This document shows, one piece after another, positions 42,920 to 54,399 of a stretch of 64,000 bases of DNA (within the stretch, counting starts at the first letter, position 1; each line of letters opens with the position of its first letter). The DNA is from Atriophallophorus winterbourni (Eukaryota; Platyhelminthes; Trematoda; Plagiorchiida; Microphallidae), in NCBI GenBank assembly GCA_013407085.1, contig JACCGJ010010422.1, positions 62,001 through 126,000 on the forward strand. Reading direction: 5' to 3'. The notes under the pieces were generated by a model. That model did not search any database, was not told the DNA's origin, and saw nothing but the letters and a program-made list of their open reading frames with translations. Both the position numbers and the translations under genes were made by a program.

Positions 42920-43530
42920 ATTTAGTGTGACACGGAGAAGTTTGGGTTCTCCCGAGGAAACTTAAAGATTACGGCAAATTTGATACCATTGCGCAAAGTC
43001 TTCAGAAAGATGTCCTTTGAAACACGGCGACTTGGATTTGTGCAGATTAATGTCATTCTAACATCCCAAGAATTCTGCATAGGGCTTTTCTGTTGATTAG
43101 GCAGGAGGCTGTGTTGCATCCATCGATGGGACTTATTGTGGCTTCGAGATATGGGGATCAATTTGCACACGAGGTAACGCAGCAATCCCTCTGGAGTAGC
43201 CAAGTTTGGTGGCAATATTGAGGCGGATATTGTTCTTAGAAGAATGAGGTGGTGTTGAGCAGGTCGCGAACTCCGTTTAAAGTAGTTTTACGCGTGCTTC
43301 GAGTGACGAGATGATCTCTTTCAGCTGATCGAGCACAGTCAGCAAAGAGCGGATAATCGGTTTTTTGGAACACTGTACGCAAAATCATGTCGATGCCCTT
43401 TCAATTTTGACGTTGATATCCTGGTACAACGCGAGTGGAACCATGTGAAGCAACTGCTACAATAAGTTACTTCAGAGGCGGCTTTGGAGCAGTTTCCGTT
43501 GCGACAAATGTTGGCGTGTAATTTCGGCAA
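42920..43530 (-). pseudogene. ORF1 of CR1 'F' with PHD-like zinc finger
   Basis: The frame 43339-43530 begins with ICRNGNCSKAASEVTYC and SSCFTWFHSRCTRISTS: Cys pairs, then WFH and C in the C-x2-C ... C-x2-C-x4-H-x2-C order of a PHD finger, the clearest of the four fingers in the window. After frame changes, 42922-43215 gives a basic ORF1 part with VRMTLICTNPSRRVSKDIFL then KTLRNGIKFAVIFKFPRE. The second part may bind RNA; this is inference. Confidence 0.65.
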
Positions 43531-43560
43531 GATTGACGTTTGATTTTGCCAGATGTATGC

Positions 43561-43989
43561 TATACATTTTTGGAAGGTTGGGAATTGGTAAGTAGCATAT
43601 TTCTTAAACTAATATAAAATAAATTAAGCGTGCAAGAAAATATGACCTTGACTCAACTTGCAACTCATGGTACATGAATAAATGATTTAAACGATGTTGT
43701 GGGGAATTTAATATTTTGAAGGCTTCTTTGAAAGAGAGTGAAGAAGTAGAAGAAGAAAGCTTTATTCGATGAAACGAATTTTCAGGAAATGAAATTTATT
43801 TAAACGCAGGAATTGTAAATAAGAATAACGAATACAGGAGAAACGCTGAAGTTTAAAGGGAAAGTTTGAGATTGCCACTCACAATAAAATCCCAAACAGA
43901 TTAATTTAGAGCACTTCTGATTCAAATGACCCGCGTGGAGGCTCAGATGTGTCTCACAAAAAATTGGTTTCTACAATTCTCTTCATCAT
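43561..43989. other. Spacer, no gene recognised
   Basis: Contains a short gaagaagtagaagaagaaag simple-repeat stretch near 43738-43758 but no coding frame of interest. Confidence 0.4.
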
Positions 43990-44110
43990 AAATATTAGTT
44001 CAGTTCATTTCAGTTTACACAACACAGTATGTGTCTAACGATCCAATCGAGCGTCCAGAATTTATTTAGGCGGGAAGCTGCAAATCATCACCCTTAACTG
44101 CCAAAACGTT
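43990..44110 (-). repeat. Solo CR1 3' tail, reversed
   Basis: The reverse complement gives ggacgctcgattggatcgtt, then an acacatactgtgttgtg block, and a final aactgaaatgaactgaact. This is the 3' UTR module of the GAACT-tailed CR1 family (compare 6730-6811). No coding part is attached. Confidence 0.75.
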
Positions 44111-44449
44111 TTATTGTCCATTTAAAATCTTCGATAATCACGACGCCAAGAGATTAACCAGATTTTCAAGAGCCTTATAACCGTCGCTGGAAAAATAAAA
44201 TAGTTTCTCTTCAACATCACGCTTAGAGTTCAGTTAAAGTAAAATAGTGTATAAAAAAGAAAACTCTCGCATTGACATTTTAACTGAATAACGCTAAAAA
44301 ATGTGATTTACCTTAGCATGTTTAGCAAGTAGGGATAGGATTCAGGAAATAACTTACCCGAGTTGCGGTCCAATCCCTGCGTGACATTCGAGACGGAACT
44401 GCAGGATATATGTTTTTTCTGTAATAATGTTTCAGAAGTTCACCAACGT

Positions 44450-45261
44450 TTCACTCTGAAAGGGATCTTGAAAACATCTTACTATCCGCTTTTCTCCTGC
44501 GTAAGGAGCGTTCAGAGACCACTGCAAGGATCTTTGCTGATGTGCCCTGGTGGGAAAGGGTCCGAAAGGACCAGCAACAAAACCAAACGAAACAGAGGGA
44601 TGATCGAAGTATAATCCTTTTGGGAGTTCCAGAAGCTGATGAAGCAACTGATAAAGCGGTGCAGCGCAAACACGATCAGTTACAATGGAGATTCCTCAGT
44701 GATATGCTTGGTTTGCATGATGTAGCTGTGACGGACACGTTCCGCATCCCCAAATCTACGAATTATGAGGGCATCGGTCCTAAGCCCCTTAAAATAACGT
44801 TCTTGCGTAATGATATGTTGAACACGGTCAAAACTCGTTGGGAAAATGGCCGCAGAATAATCCCGCGAGAAATTAGACTAGGTGCGTCGAAACACCATAT
44901 TGGAAAGATAGATGCACCACTAAGTTCAATAGAAACACTACCAAGTCAATCAGATGTTGACGTGTCAGAAACAATTTCAGCCGATACGATAGATCACTGT
45001 GTTGCAACAGTACAACCCCAAAACGATCAAACATCCCTGTGGCTGCAGACTCAGCAAACAAATAGTGAACTTGAATTACCAGGAATGTCACTTATTCGTC
45101 ATGTTCGTGAAACCAGAGGAGGAGGATCTACAAGAGCAGTACCATTTACCCAGAACACTCCCTCGAGCGCGCATTCAGTGAGTTGTTCGACGATATTCCT
45201 CTTTATAACCACATTACATGTAATACCCGATACCGCGGAAACGATTTACCCCCACTCTTAG
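44450..45261 (+). pseudogene. ORF1 of CR1 'G'
   Basis: The frame 44542-45261 (239 codons), with upstream residues in another frame, has DVPWWERVRKDQQQ and RSIILLGVPEADEATD. Then come QLQWRFLSDMLGLHDVAVTD, TFRIPK and GPKPLKITFLRN, ending in KTRWENGRRIIPREI. The layout resembles an RNA-recognition-like ORF1 domain: IILLGVPE as the first strand and KPLKITF as a later strand. The same PWWER/LLGVPE block is in CR1 'C'. Beyond about 44940 the frame is low in conservation and runs into the deletion joint near 45180. Confidence 0.65.
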
Positions 45262-46038
45262 ATCTCGTTCTGACAAGCAATGAACATGACATTGATAACG
45301 TTGCTTATGAAAGTCCACTGGGACTAAGTGATCACGTCGTCATCCAGTTTGACTATCTGTTTGAAGCTGTAAGAACAAATGATGCCCGTAAAAGAGTTAG
45401 GCGGATCAACACTATGGCGTTGAGTGATGCTCTGAAAAACACGTTTAACTGCCAACCGGAAACCAGCAACGTACATGACTTTTGGATATGGCTAATATCT
45501 AAGCTCAAAAGTTCAATCGAAGTGAGCTCCGAATTTGTCCTCAGGAACTCAAGAAAAAACTTTGAATTTAAATTAAGAAGCCGAACTCGTAAGTGGTTAA
45601 CGGTACGAAACATTGCTTGGCGACACCATCGGCAAAACCCAAGACAAGTTGTGCTTCCAAGAAGTGATATCAAGCATGATGTAGCGAAACCCCCAAATAC
45701 TATATCGTATGGTTAACGATCAAGCTAAGGTAAAACCTGGGGTAGCGTCCGTGAACACATCAGCTGGACCAACAACAACTGCAGCAGAAACTGCTGATGC
45801 TTTAGCCACGTTTTATTCATCGGTATTCAACCCGATAGAACATGCAATAAACAGCCTAAATCCAACAATTTCAAACACGGTTGCCCTATGTGAAATAAGT
45901 GTCCCAGAGAAACGCGTCTTCCAAGGTTTATTTAATCTCAAAACCGGAATGTTTCCTGGGGCCGACGGAATAACCCCGCTAATATTGAAGCAATTTGCGA
46001 GTTTGCTATACAAACCACTCACTTATTTGTTTGAGTAA
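45183..46038 (+). pseudogene. Endonuclease end, linker and RT start of CR1 'G'
   Basis: The frame 45183-45716 has LPPLLDLVLTSNEHDIDNVA and PLGLSDHVVIQFDYLF, the end of the AP-type endonuclease with an intact SDH box. The basic linker FKLRSRTRKWLTVRNIAWRH follows. An overlapping frame 45709-46038 continues with AETADALATFYSSVF, then GADGITPLILKQFA and KPLTYLFE. GDFN and earlier boxes are deleted, so the enzyme cannot work. Confidence 0.8.
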
Positions 46039-47420
46039 ACACTGGCAAGCGGAGTGATTCCTACAGATTGGAAACGAGGAATAATTTCTCCAATTTACAT
46101 AGGTGGAAATTGCTCCGATGTTTCCAATTACCGACCCGTTACTATGTTACCAGTGATTTCAAAATTACTTAAGCGACTCGTTGTTGACGATCTAATGAAA
46201 CATTTCGAGAATAATCAGTTGCTTTCGAGGAACCAGCATGGATTCAGACGAAATTATTCCTATTTGTCTAATTTACTGATAACGCTAGATGATTGGACAT
46301 AATCGGTAAATAAAGGACAAGTAATACACGCGTGCTACTTAGATATTTCTAAAGCATTCGATCGTTTTGACCATACCCTACTACTGCAGAAGCTTGAAAG
46401 TCTTGGTATCACTGGAAAGTTGCTGAATGGGCTAAATGACTACCTAACAAATGTCACTAACCAGGTACGTGTTGATGATGCATTATCCAAACCAATTGCA
46501 GCAACTAGCGGAGTTCCCCAAGGCTCAGTCCTTGGTCCAATCCTCTTTCTGGTTTATGTCAATGAAATACCGGAAATTTTTCGAAGTAACATTTCGTTAT
46601 TTGCCGACGACATAAAGATTTGGCCCAGCATTCGTAGTCCAGAAGACTGTCTGCTATTTAAAAAAGGATCTTGATACGCTTCACAGCTGGTCGTTAAAGA
46701 ACAAACTGCCGTTTATCTTCAACAAATGCAGGATCATAAATTTGAGGGATCGAGTAGAGTTCACATATCACATAGATTCGCATGTCCTTGAAAATTGCAG
46801 TGAAGAAAAAGATTTGGGTGTCTGGAAAGGCTCCGGTTCAAAAACATCACTTCAAACTAACAGTGCCTTTAAAAAGCAGCACGTGTTCTAAATCTCCTCA
46901 AACATGTATTTGGGAAATTTTCGCTCAATATATTCCCAAGGATCATGAATACATACTTGAGACCAGTCATGGAATACGGTGTCCAGTCATGGTCTCCGTG
47001 GCTCAAGAGGGATGTGGAACTTATGCAGCGAATCTATCACCGCCCAACGAAACTAGTTCTCAGCATCCGAAAAAACCATATAAAGAAAGGATAGCTCAAC
47101 TGAATCTGTTCGACTTTCACTATAGACAAATCAGAGGAGACTTTATCCTACTTTACAAAATATTCCGTACCCCGAACCATCCCTTACAGGATTTATTCAC
47201 GCGAAGGGATACGAGGAATTATCGGACCCATGAATATGTGCTGGTTGTAACTCATTCCCGACTGAACTGTAGAAGGTATTTTTACTCTGTCCATGTCTGT
47301 TTTACTTGGAACAGTTTACCTCCAACCGTTGCTGACGCCACTAGCTCGCATGACCTTGAAACGAAATTAGACGAATTTTTAATGCAATATTCGTTTTCAG
47401 AACACTTATATACTGTTTAA
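46039..47420 (+). pseudogene. Reverse transcriptase and carboxyl end of CR1 'G'
   Basis: Nearly continuous blocks: IPTDWKRGIISPIYIGG, VSNYRPVTMLPVISK, NQHGFRRNYSYLSNLLITLD, a single stop at about 46300, then CYLDISKAFDRFDHTLLLQK (motif A), SGVPQGSVLGPILFLVYVNE, and ISLFADDIKIWPSI (motif C). Near 46670-47000 frame changes occur, then KPYKERIAQLNLFDFHYRQI, RGDFILLYKIFRTPNHPLQD, and VCFTWNSLPPTVADA to 47420. All catalytic blocks of an RT are visible in DNA. Confidence 0.85.
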
Positions 47421-47549
47421 TCGATGTTCTTATATTGTTTATACACTTCACTTTCAATTTTACCATCCTATGGTTGTTGTTAAGCTTGTTGCTTTTTAGA
47501 CCATTAAAAACCTTGAATTACCTTGCATTATCTCAAGGCTGAAAATGTG

Positions 47550-48825
47550 TTTCCTGTAGACCAGCCGACATCGCTTCTTAGCAAGAATAAGTGAATGGAC
47601 CCAGGTACCCAGCTAAGAAATTAACGTAAATAAGTCATAAATTAGGAAGCCTCTTAAACTCCTCAGGATCTTAAAGGTTTCAGTTAAGTCATTGCTGAAA
47701 CGACGTAGCCAAATTCAGAAAAGATCGAGAGAATTTAGGCGTGCAGTGTCGCTAATCATGGATCATGCTAGTTGCGAGACGTTGTACACTTTCATGTCTA
47801 ACGGTAACCTTTTCGTATTTAGGGCACAACACCTGGACATAATATTCTAAATGCGACCGAACTAATGATATGTAAAGCGGTAGAAATACATTAAGTCTTT
47901 TGCCCGATACTACTAACGTAACTCGCGTGCACGCTGAGCTGGAGTGGCACATTTGTCTTCCCATTTAATGTTAGCCAAAATCAGTACTCCCACTTTCTTA
48001 ACAAGGTCTGCAGTGTTAAACCTGAGGGAATTTTCCGACACTTGAACCGAAATCATATCACCAAGTGCTGACAAAGTTTGGCTCTTATTATGTTTCAGTG
48101 GGTATGACAAGTTTATGACCCGCTCAAGTTCGTTCATCGAGGTATCTCAATCCGTTCATACGATTAATTTCACACCATGCGCGAAAATGAAGCATGGGCA
48201 CTTAAAGCCACGAAACACGTCATCAATTAAAAACAGGAATAGAAGAGGACCGTTTCCAGAACATTGTGGGACCCCAGTGAGCAATTCGGTGTGTCTAGAT
48301 ATCGTAGATCTTACCAGAAATTTGTATGTCATAACTGTAAGCAATGCTTTAATCTAAGCAAGTAGATTGCAACGTATGCCATTTGCTGCTAGATTGGATT
48401 CTAGATGGCGGTGACACATGGAATCGAAAGCCTTGCTAATACTTAGGTAGAGTGCTTTGACTAGCTTTAATTCCTCCAGCATTTTAGTGGCAGTATTCAA
48501 ATAAGTAAGAAAGTTAATCAGGCAGGATCTTCCCTAGAGAAATCCATGTTGAGTATCACTAAGTTAAAAATGCTGACAAAGGTTCTAGCAGAATTTTCAC
48601 ACAATCGATTTCCATTAATTTTGAGACAATGTTAGTCAGTCTGACAGGTCTATGGTTACCAAGAGCGGAACTTTAAACGCACATGTGTATCAGCAAAACT
48701 ATGGCTTCTTTCCAATCACTAGGAACCACTCCCAGATGAAAACATGAATCGAAGAGCATGCACGATGTTTCAGTAAGCACGGTGCAAAATCTTTCGCTTT
48801 GGCGGTACAAACACACACAAAACAA
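47550..48825 (-). mobile_element. CR1-type LINE 'H', partial, reversed
   Basis: Minus-strand pieces: TGVPQCSGNGPLLFLFLIDD and FIFAHGVKLIV (a ruined FADDVK box) in 48156-48344. ELERVINLSYPLKHNKSQTL then SALGDMISVQVSENSLRFN is in 47913-48137. LPLYISLVRSHLEYYVQVL and RHESVQRLATSMIHD are in 47752-47964. Upstream bases to about 48825 hold the QHGFL and SKAFDS blocks in decayed form. It is closest to CR1 'A' (shared SQxLSALxDxISVxVSxNSL). It lies tail to tail with CR1 'G'. Confidence 0.8.
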
Positions 48826-48839
48826 AACGCCCTTTTAAC

Positions 48840-49190
48840 TCCGCCAAGGACGGTCTCAAGCCCGTCTGAGAAAGGAGGAGGGTTGGGCGTAGGGCTAGCA
48901 ACCCTATCTCGTAAAACCTACATTGCTACGGAAATGATGACAACAGATCCGTGGTTCGGTCATGTCTGCAGGATGGATCCCAGTTCTCATACGAAGGTAG
49001 CCATGCACTGGCATCCGCAAGGTAAACGAAAAAGGGGACGGCTCAAGGAAACTTGGCGCAGAACGTTGGAACGCGAACTACATGCACAAGTATTCATGGT
49101 GCAGATGGCAACGGAAGCAGCGACAGACCGGAACCACTGGCGTGGAGTCGTCTTCGCCTCATGTGCCACCCGGCACGGAGAGGACTGAAT
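48840..49190 (+). mobile_element. RTE-type LINE 3' fragment, carboxyl-terminal segment
   Basis: The frame ending at 49188 reads WFGHVCRMDPSSHTKVAMHW, then HPQGKRKRGRLKETWRRTLE, RELHAQ, and DRNHWRGVVFASCATRHGED before TGA. This is the Lys/Arg-rich end (GHxLRM ... WNPQGKRKRGRPxxTWRR) common in RTE-like and related LINEs. 5'-truncated. It is followed at once by a GAAT microsatellite, as RTE elements usually are. Confidence 0.75.
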
Positions 49191-49221
49191 GAATGAATGA
49201 ATGAATATATATATATATACA
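49186..49221 (+). repeat. GAAT/AT microsatellite tail
   Basis: Four to five copies of gaat (tgaatgaatgaatgaat) run into (at)n right after the RTE-like stop codon, fitting the short simple-repeat 3' end of RTE elements. Confidence 0.8.
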
Positions 49222-49234
49222 TTTGTACCTATAT

Positions 49235-49306
49235 TTCCACCCTGTGGTTTTTGTAAAGTTAATTGCGTTTTCAACCATAAATCTTGAATCTTGAATCTTG
49301 AATCAT
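49235..49306 (+). repeat. CR1 3' tail with TTGAATC repeat
   Basis: ccctgtggtttttgtaaagt, then aaccataaa and three copies of tcttgaa, matches the ends of CR1 elements at 47480-47527 and 29205-29252. It adjoins the RTE microsatellite, so one element landed at the end of the other or the two were joined by deletion. Confidence 0.65.
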
Positions 49307-49829
49307 AATTGAGTTGATACCATCCGATTCCCGAGCTTTGTCGACACAAACAAGATGAAGTTCGTCATACACCTCGGACTCATTAAAGGACAACTCATTG
49401 ATGAAGAGGCACTAGGTGGCATGCTGAGCAACACAGACGTTTGGTTTGAAGAATTATCCCGTCGTTGATCTTTACAGAAAAACCTTTAGAAAGCAGTCAC
49501 CTTATCCAGGTCAGTATCAGCTCCTTTTCCGTCCTCCAGTTTCAAATCTACGATGCATTTTCTAGGATTTGCAATTTGACTTTGCTTAACTATAAAATCT
49601 TTTCGGTTTGGATTTATTATTTCAAGCTAAATATAACTAAAATGCTGTTTGAGCAAATGCGGCGATTTAACTAAAGCGTTCCGAGCGGTTTTTAGCGGGG
49701 TGGAGAACCAAAAGTGAGGAATAGCTTATTTTGCTGCCATAGGCGATCCCGTTCACTGGTAGAACTACAGACTTGGGGCTTCCACCAGGGAGGCCTTCGA
49801 TACCTGCAGCGGAGCGTGCTTGTCTTGTA
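49307..49829. other. Spacer, no gene recognised
   Basis: Frames are short. A 69-codon frame at 49465-49674 has no domain. Confidence 0.4.
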
Positions 49830-50660
49830 ACTCCTTTATATAATTACAAAATCTATCCCAGTTTTAAACTTACATTGGAATCGCTGGGTAACTAAAGGGA
49901 AGATTTTGAATTAGTATTCCTAATTCTACAAGTCCAGTCTAGGACGAGCGAAAATTTTGTGAAATCGCAGTAACGCTTCGAAGCTTAGCATTTGGTGATC
50001 GCTTTTGTCAAGCGGCGAAAGGTACTTTAAATACCTAACTCTTCCAGCTGGGACGACAATACCAAGTTAAAAGTAGATGCAGTGAGTTCATAACAAAACC
50101 TCGTATGATCACTCACATGCTGGTGCAACGCATTATTATGGAGCCATTCGTGGACGTGGATACACGTAAAAAGTTCAACGTTTTCAATGGCTATGGATAT
50201 ACCTGTCCTGATATGTTTTGCAAAACCATACTCCAAGAGGATTTTAACGTCAATGCCACTCCCATCACCAGGTTTATAGCATCTTATGACAAGACGTTGT
50301 CGCTTATATTTATTGGCACATCATCAATCGCAGACAGCCAAGTCTCAGAAAGCGCTATAATCCTTATGTGTAACTTAGCCACACAATGAAAACGTTCAGC
50401 CCAGTTATTCCTCAGGCTGCATAAATGAGCCTAGAATACTGAAGCGCTGGTTATCCGTGCTTCTGAAACACATCCTGTTTGGACCTCGGTCAATGCAGAC
50501 GAGGGAGCGCACGTATGTTGGCGTGCTGGATAGAGCAGCTTCATCAGGTTCGGCAAATTCTTGTGCTAACGTAATGGACCGTTGTTTGACAATTGAGATG
50601 GCATCCATGGTAGAGGAGCGACTACTGGAAACACTTGTTTGGTCTCATCAACATTGGCGC
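49830..50660 (-). mobile_element. CR1-type LINE fragment, endonuclease region, reversed
   Basis: The minus-strand frame 50027-50236 contains HEWLHNNALHQHVSDHTRFC and LVLSSQLEELG. It aligns with the endonuclease of CR1 'A' (LEWLHIHALHQHVNDPTRFR ... VFSSQLETI). Downstream an SDH-like region is lost in frame changes. Upstream, 50405-50608 is open for 67 codons and probably belongs to the same element, but no motif is clear. Confidence 0.65.
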
Positions 50661-51845
50661 TAAGTCAATCAACGTCGTCTGGGCCGGACAGGAAGACTCG
50701 TGGCAAAGTGGTGTTCTGTTTGATCGTTTGTGACTAAATAGCGATTTGCCCTGATTGACCAACCATAAATCTTACCAAATTATTAAATTTGAGAATGATA
50801 AGAACATTAGAATATCGTACAATTAAGCTGCAGTGAAAATTTCAGAGGCATTCAGACAGGCTACTAGTATTTTGAAAAACAATTTTCAAAAATATTGAAT
50901 GGTAAACAAAAGCTTTGCCAACACTTACCTAACGTGGCACATTCTAGTTGTTGCGAAAATGTTATATTTACCTTTTGTAGTGTTTTTATCAGGTCAACAC
51001 GGCCCTGAGATAATAATGCCGCAGATTTCGATGGAAACTGGAGCAAATTCTTTCTACATACAGCCAGTATTTGCGTTATACTTATTTGCAAAAAATATTT
51101 TAAAAAGTGGTTCCAAATGGATCGGAAAGAAAACTAATTATTCAATACCCCAATGCCTTGTGGCTAGATCGAGTCATTAAAAAAAATATTTAAGCGTCAA
51201 CCTCGAAGAAAATTCCGGAGCCGGAGTCTAATTATGTACGCAACTTCGTCCCGATGGCACATACAACTGCATCGTTTATACAAGGTTTCAGATTAGCATC
51301 CATTTTCCTCCAACGGTTTGTAGAGAGGGAACACATACGGTATGGTCAACTGATAATTCCACATATTTAATTGATCTTGCGTACAAATAAGCGCTGGAAT
51401 GAACAGATCACCATATTCCACCTACATGGATGCTCTAGCACGACTCGCTTAGTGCTCAGCACGTGGTGCTTATTTAAATGGTAGTTGAGGTCATCAGATT
51501 TTATATAACGGCTATCGCTCTCACAGTTGAGCTTAACACAAATTAATAAGGCGCGTCTCATCACGGTCTTTTATTTTCATGTGGCTTATGAGAAATCAGA
51601 ACCAAACATAGAGCACGAAGCAAAGCACACAAACTTCGCAATCACAGAAGAAGATAAACCCTAAAAATTTGAAATTAATTTCACCGTCAAAAGCGTATTT
51701 TTTCATATGCAATAAACTGATTGAAGCAACCGATGCAATAAATAATAAATATACAAGGCCGAAAAGCTTATGAACAGAGAGGAAAGATGCAAAAGGAAAT
51801 TGTAACACTAAAATACTCCGCCACTATAGCGTTAGTTAGGCTTGA
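50661..51845. other. Non-coding stretch, no gene recognised
   Basis: Frames of up to 93 codons (50899-51180 plus, 51596-51808 minus) have no recognised domain. The second is hydrophobic with two possible membrane segments and is preceded by a pyrimidine-rich acceptor-like run, but has no donor, so I do not call a gene. Confidence 0.4.
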
Positions 51846-51849
51846 AAAA

Positions 51850-52175
51850 GTATATCATACGCTCAAATTGTTCGCGTGGTCGTACATTTAGCCAGATGTT
51901 TGGGCCAATGCAAATTTTTACCGGTTCTAATTCGAACGGGGCTGGAAAAGACTCGATGATTGGCGCGAATAGAGGGGAAGTAGGCACATGAGGATTTCAC
52001 TGCGGTACTGATTGTGGGGTATTGGCGCATGATGTTGGGGGATGCCTAAGCTCAATGAAAGCTGGTTGTAGACGATCAATAGAAACCGTGTGACGCTGAC
52101 CCTTCATATCCAAAACAAAGTACTCAGTTATACACTCAATAACCCCGTGTGGTCAATGATAGGTAGGTTGAATTG
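51850..52175 (-). mobile_element. Ty3/gypsy integrase carboxyl-terminal scrap
   Basis: The minus-strand frame reads IECITEYFVLDMKGQRHTVS, directly followed by IDRLQPAFIELRHPP. This is the gypsy pattern (xPYxVLxRxxKYFxIDxxGKxxxVSIDRLKPA) at the end of integrase. The rest, with a stop and then PTSPLFAPIIESFPAPFE, is the usual Pro-rich tail. No LTR was identified nearby. It is too far from the pol remnant at 35 kb to be one element. Confidence 0.65.
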
Positions 52176-52511
52176 GTTTGTAAACAGAATCACTTCGCGC
52201 TCAAAAATTTTGCAGTGGGCAGATTTAAAGTCTGCACCACTCAAAATACAAAAAATTGAATGAACTCACTTAAACACCAGGAGAGCAAAAGGCAAACGAA
52301 AATCCGATGAACTCCATTGATAGTCAAATAAATCTACACAAGAAATTCTAAGAGATGAAATCCAAGGTGTATAATTATATAACCAACTTCTGTGAATTCT
52401 CAGGGTCGACATGTACGTTTGCTTCTCACGATATTCTGGTATTGTTGTGGATATCCGAGGTATTTCAAGATTATTACGAGAACTTTTATACTATTTTCAA
52501 CGGATTTGAAT

Positions 52512-53580
52512 ATGATTACGACTCGTAAATCTGCAAAAAGAGATCATGCAGCACCGACAGCAAGGAAGCCTCAAGAGAATGGGGGCTCCGCTGCTCACTC
52601 TGGGGATTCTTGTCTGGTTTGTTCGAAACACGTCGCGAATAACGCTAAAGCTGTTCAATGTGAAATATGTTTAATGTGCATTCCTATTTGATGTGGTGGA
52701 ATAAAGTCGGAGATGTATCGTTTGCTTCACAAAAATTCATGCGATATCATTCGCACGATATATAAGATATGCCTCTCACCAACTAGTTTTAAGATCACAG
52801 ATACTCAGCTTCAAGTTGACACGGTTTCTGCTAAGACCTCCAAAGGTAATGATGGGTGATTGTAAATACTGACTCATCTTTGAAGGAGGATAAACATCAC
52901 AAATCTTGTGTACAGCAAGTTTGCTTGCAAACTCAAGATGTACGCACTTTTGCGGAAGTTGCCTCTTCGCATTTACTCCGTTCAAAAGACTGAGTTAGTT
53001 TGGCCGGTGCAACGAACATTCTTGAGCCCGAAGAGGTCCAGGATTTACCACAGCTAGATAAAGCAATCAAGAATAAAATCCAATGCCTTAGCACTGATGA
53101 AAGTAGAAAATCCTGCATCATTCTTCACAATGCGCCGGAGCAAACAGGCGCATTGCGATAGACAAGGTTTAACAAGAACGAGATTTCGTAAACTCTGCTC
53201 TTGTCCTCCTTCTCGAATAAGGTGAAAAGGGTGCAACGGTACTCACAGCGTTTCGTCTAGGCCTCAGGCTAGCTCCAGGTAACCGCCCCAGACCGCTAAA
53301 TATTGTGTTAGACTCCCCTGAGCGAGTGACCTTACTGCTAAATGAGGGTTAACCGGGTGAAGGGTAGTGAACATCGACTCCTGCGTGATCTCTCTCCGGA
53401 AGATCGTGTGAAAATGCGAAAAGCTACCCAGCAAATTAGCCAGCGCAGAGCCACAGGTAAAAATAACTTGCGCATTGTGGAGTTTCGAGTTGCGCAGATG
53501 AGGACAACAGTTCTTTTGAAGCCTCTGACGATAGGCATTCAGAGAGATCTGGATTTTTAAAAGCGATATATTTTAATGCG
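52512..53580 (+). pseudogene. ORF1 of CR1 'I' with PHD-like zinc finger
   Basis: From the ATG at 52512: a basic, Ala/Pro-rich start (MITTRKSAKRDHAAPTARKP), then DSCLVCSKHVANNAKAVQCE and CEICLMCIPI, a stop where Trp is expected, and CGGIKSEM. The Cys pairs suit a PHD-like finger. Later frames to 53580 carry RDLSPEDRVKMRKATQQISQ and LRIVEFRVAQMRTTVLLKP. A coiled-coil or RNA-binding role is likely by position only. Confidence 0.6.
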
Positions 53581-54260
53581 AGGAGCTTGAGGAACGCACT
53601 CTTCGATAGGATTAGACAGGACCCTCCAGCGATCATTGCGATGACTAAAACTTAGCTCTTACCTGAGCAGGATGATCCCGAGCTGGCCATAACTGGATAT
53701 ATACTCTTTCGCTCAGATCGAACAGACGCTAGAATCGGTGATGGGATTGCCTTATACATCCAACAACATATTTCCGTCGCAGTGTTGGTTCGCTTCCAGC
53801 TGAGAGTTTATGGTGCCGTATAAGGACTGCAGCTTTATTTGCCACGATATGCGTCGTTTATTGTTCTCCTAATGCTCAGTCAGATACTCTGATATCACAT
53901 ATCTGTCAGTGTGGTAGATCCTCAAACTGCTTGATTATTGGTGATTTCAATGCTCCTAGTATTGATTGGACTTTGCTAGAGGACGGTTCTTAGTCATCCG
54001 AGTAGGATTTATTGGACACTGTGGTTGATGTGGGCCTCGTGCAGTACGTTTCTTGTCCGACCAGAGAAAGCCCCACTGGGTGAGAGTCCATTTTGGACAT
54101 GGTATTCACTCCAACGCAGTCCGATATTAATCAGCTTCGGGTTGAAGCTCCATTAGGCTGTAGTGATAATGCTGCCTCGAGTTTTATTTGGAAACGCAAC
54201 ACTGGCTGGGTTTCAGATCCGATTCCCAGAAGGAAATTCTGGTAGGCCGAAGCGAGTAGG
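53580..54260 (+). pseudogene. AP-type endonuclease remnant of CR1 'I'
   Basis: Pieces: an ITGYILFRSDRTDARIGDG block with GIALYIQQH near 53690-53770, CLIIGDFNAPSIDW near 53930-53970 (GDFN core intact), SCPTRESPTG, ILDMVFT, and APLGCSDNAAS near 54150 (SDH box reading SDN). Stops lie at 53994, 54008 and 54082. It is dead but easily recognised. Confidence 0.75.
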
Positions 54261-54399
54261 TTACGGGATGTTGCTTCATCTCTCGGTTGGTTTTTAGATC
54301 AATTAGCTAGTGATCCGGAATAATATCTGGATTGTTGTTGAGGTGACTCTTCCGTTGTCTACATGCCGTCGTAAGGCCGAAGGTCCCCCTTGGTTTGAC

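Larger units (their letters stand above)
40685..43560 (-). mobile_element. CR1-type LINE 'F', 3'-truncated, reversed
   Basis: Read on the minus strand from 43560: PHD-like zinc finger and ORF1, endonuclease, linker and the first half of the reverse transcriptase, ending near 40685. This is the reverse of normal LINE truncation, which removes the 5' end, so the 3' half was probably lost by later deletion. Confidence 0.8.
44390..47530 (+). mobile_element. CR1-type LINE 'G', best-preserved long copy
   Basis: About 3.1 kb. ORF1 is followed by an endonuclease lacking its first half, then a nearly continuous reverse transcriptase, carboxyl end, and a short 3' UTR ending in ttgaattaccttgcatta. Compared with CR1 'C' most of the endonuclease start is deleted near 45180. 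Fewer stops than its neighbours, so probably younger. Confidence 0.85.

Noticed and set aside
44432..44669. Minus-strand ORFs opposite ORF1 of CR1 'G'
   Set aside because: Both are antisense shadows of the ORF1 segment with the PWWER block.
51596..51808. Membrane-protein exon on the minus strand
   Set aside because: There is an acceptor-like pyrimidine run, but no splice donor, no domain and a strongly AT-driven hydrophobic composition.
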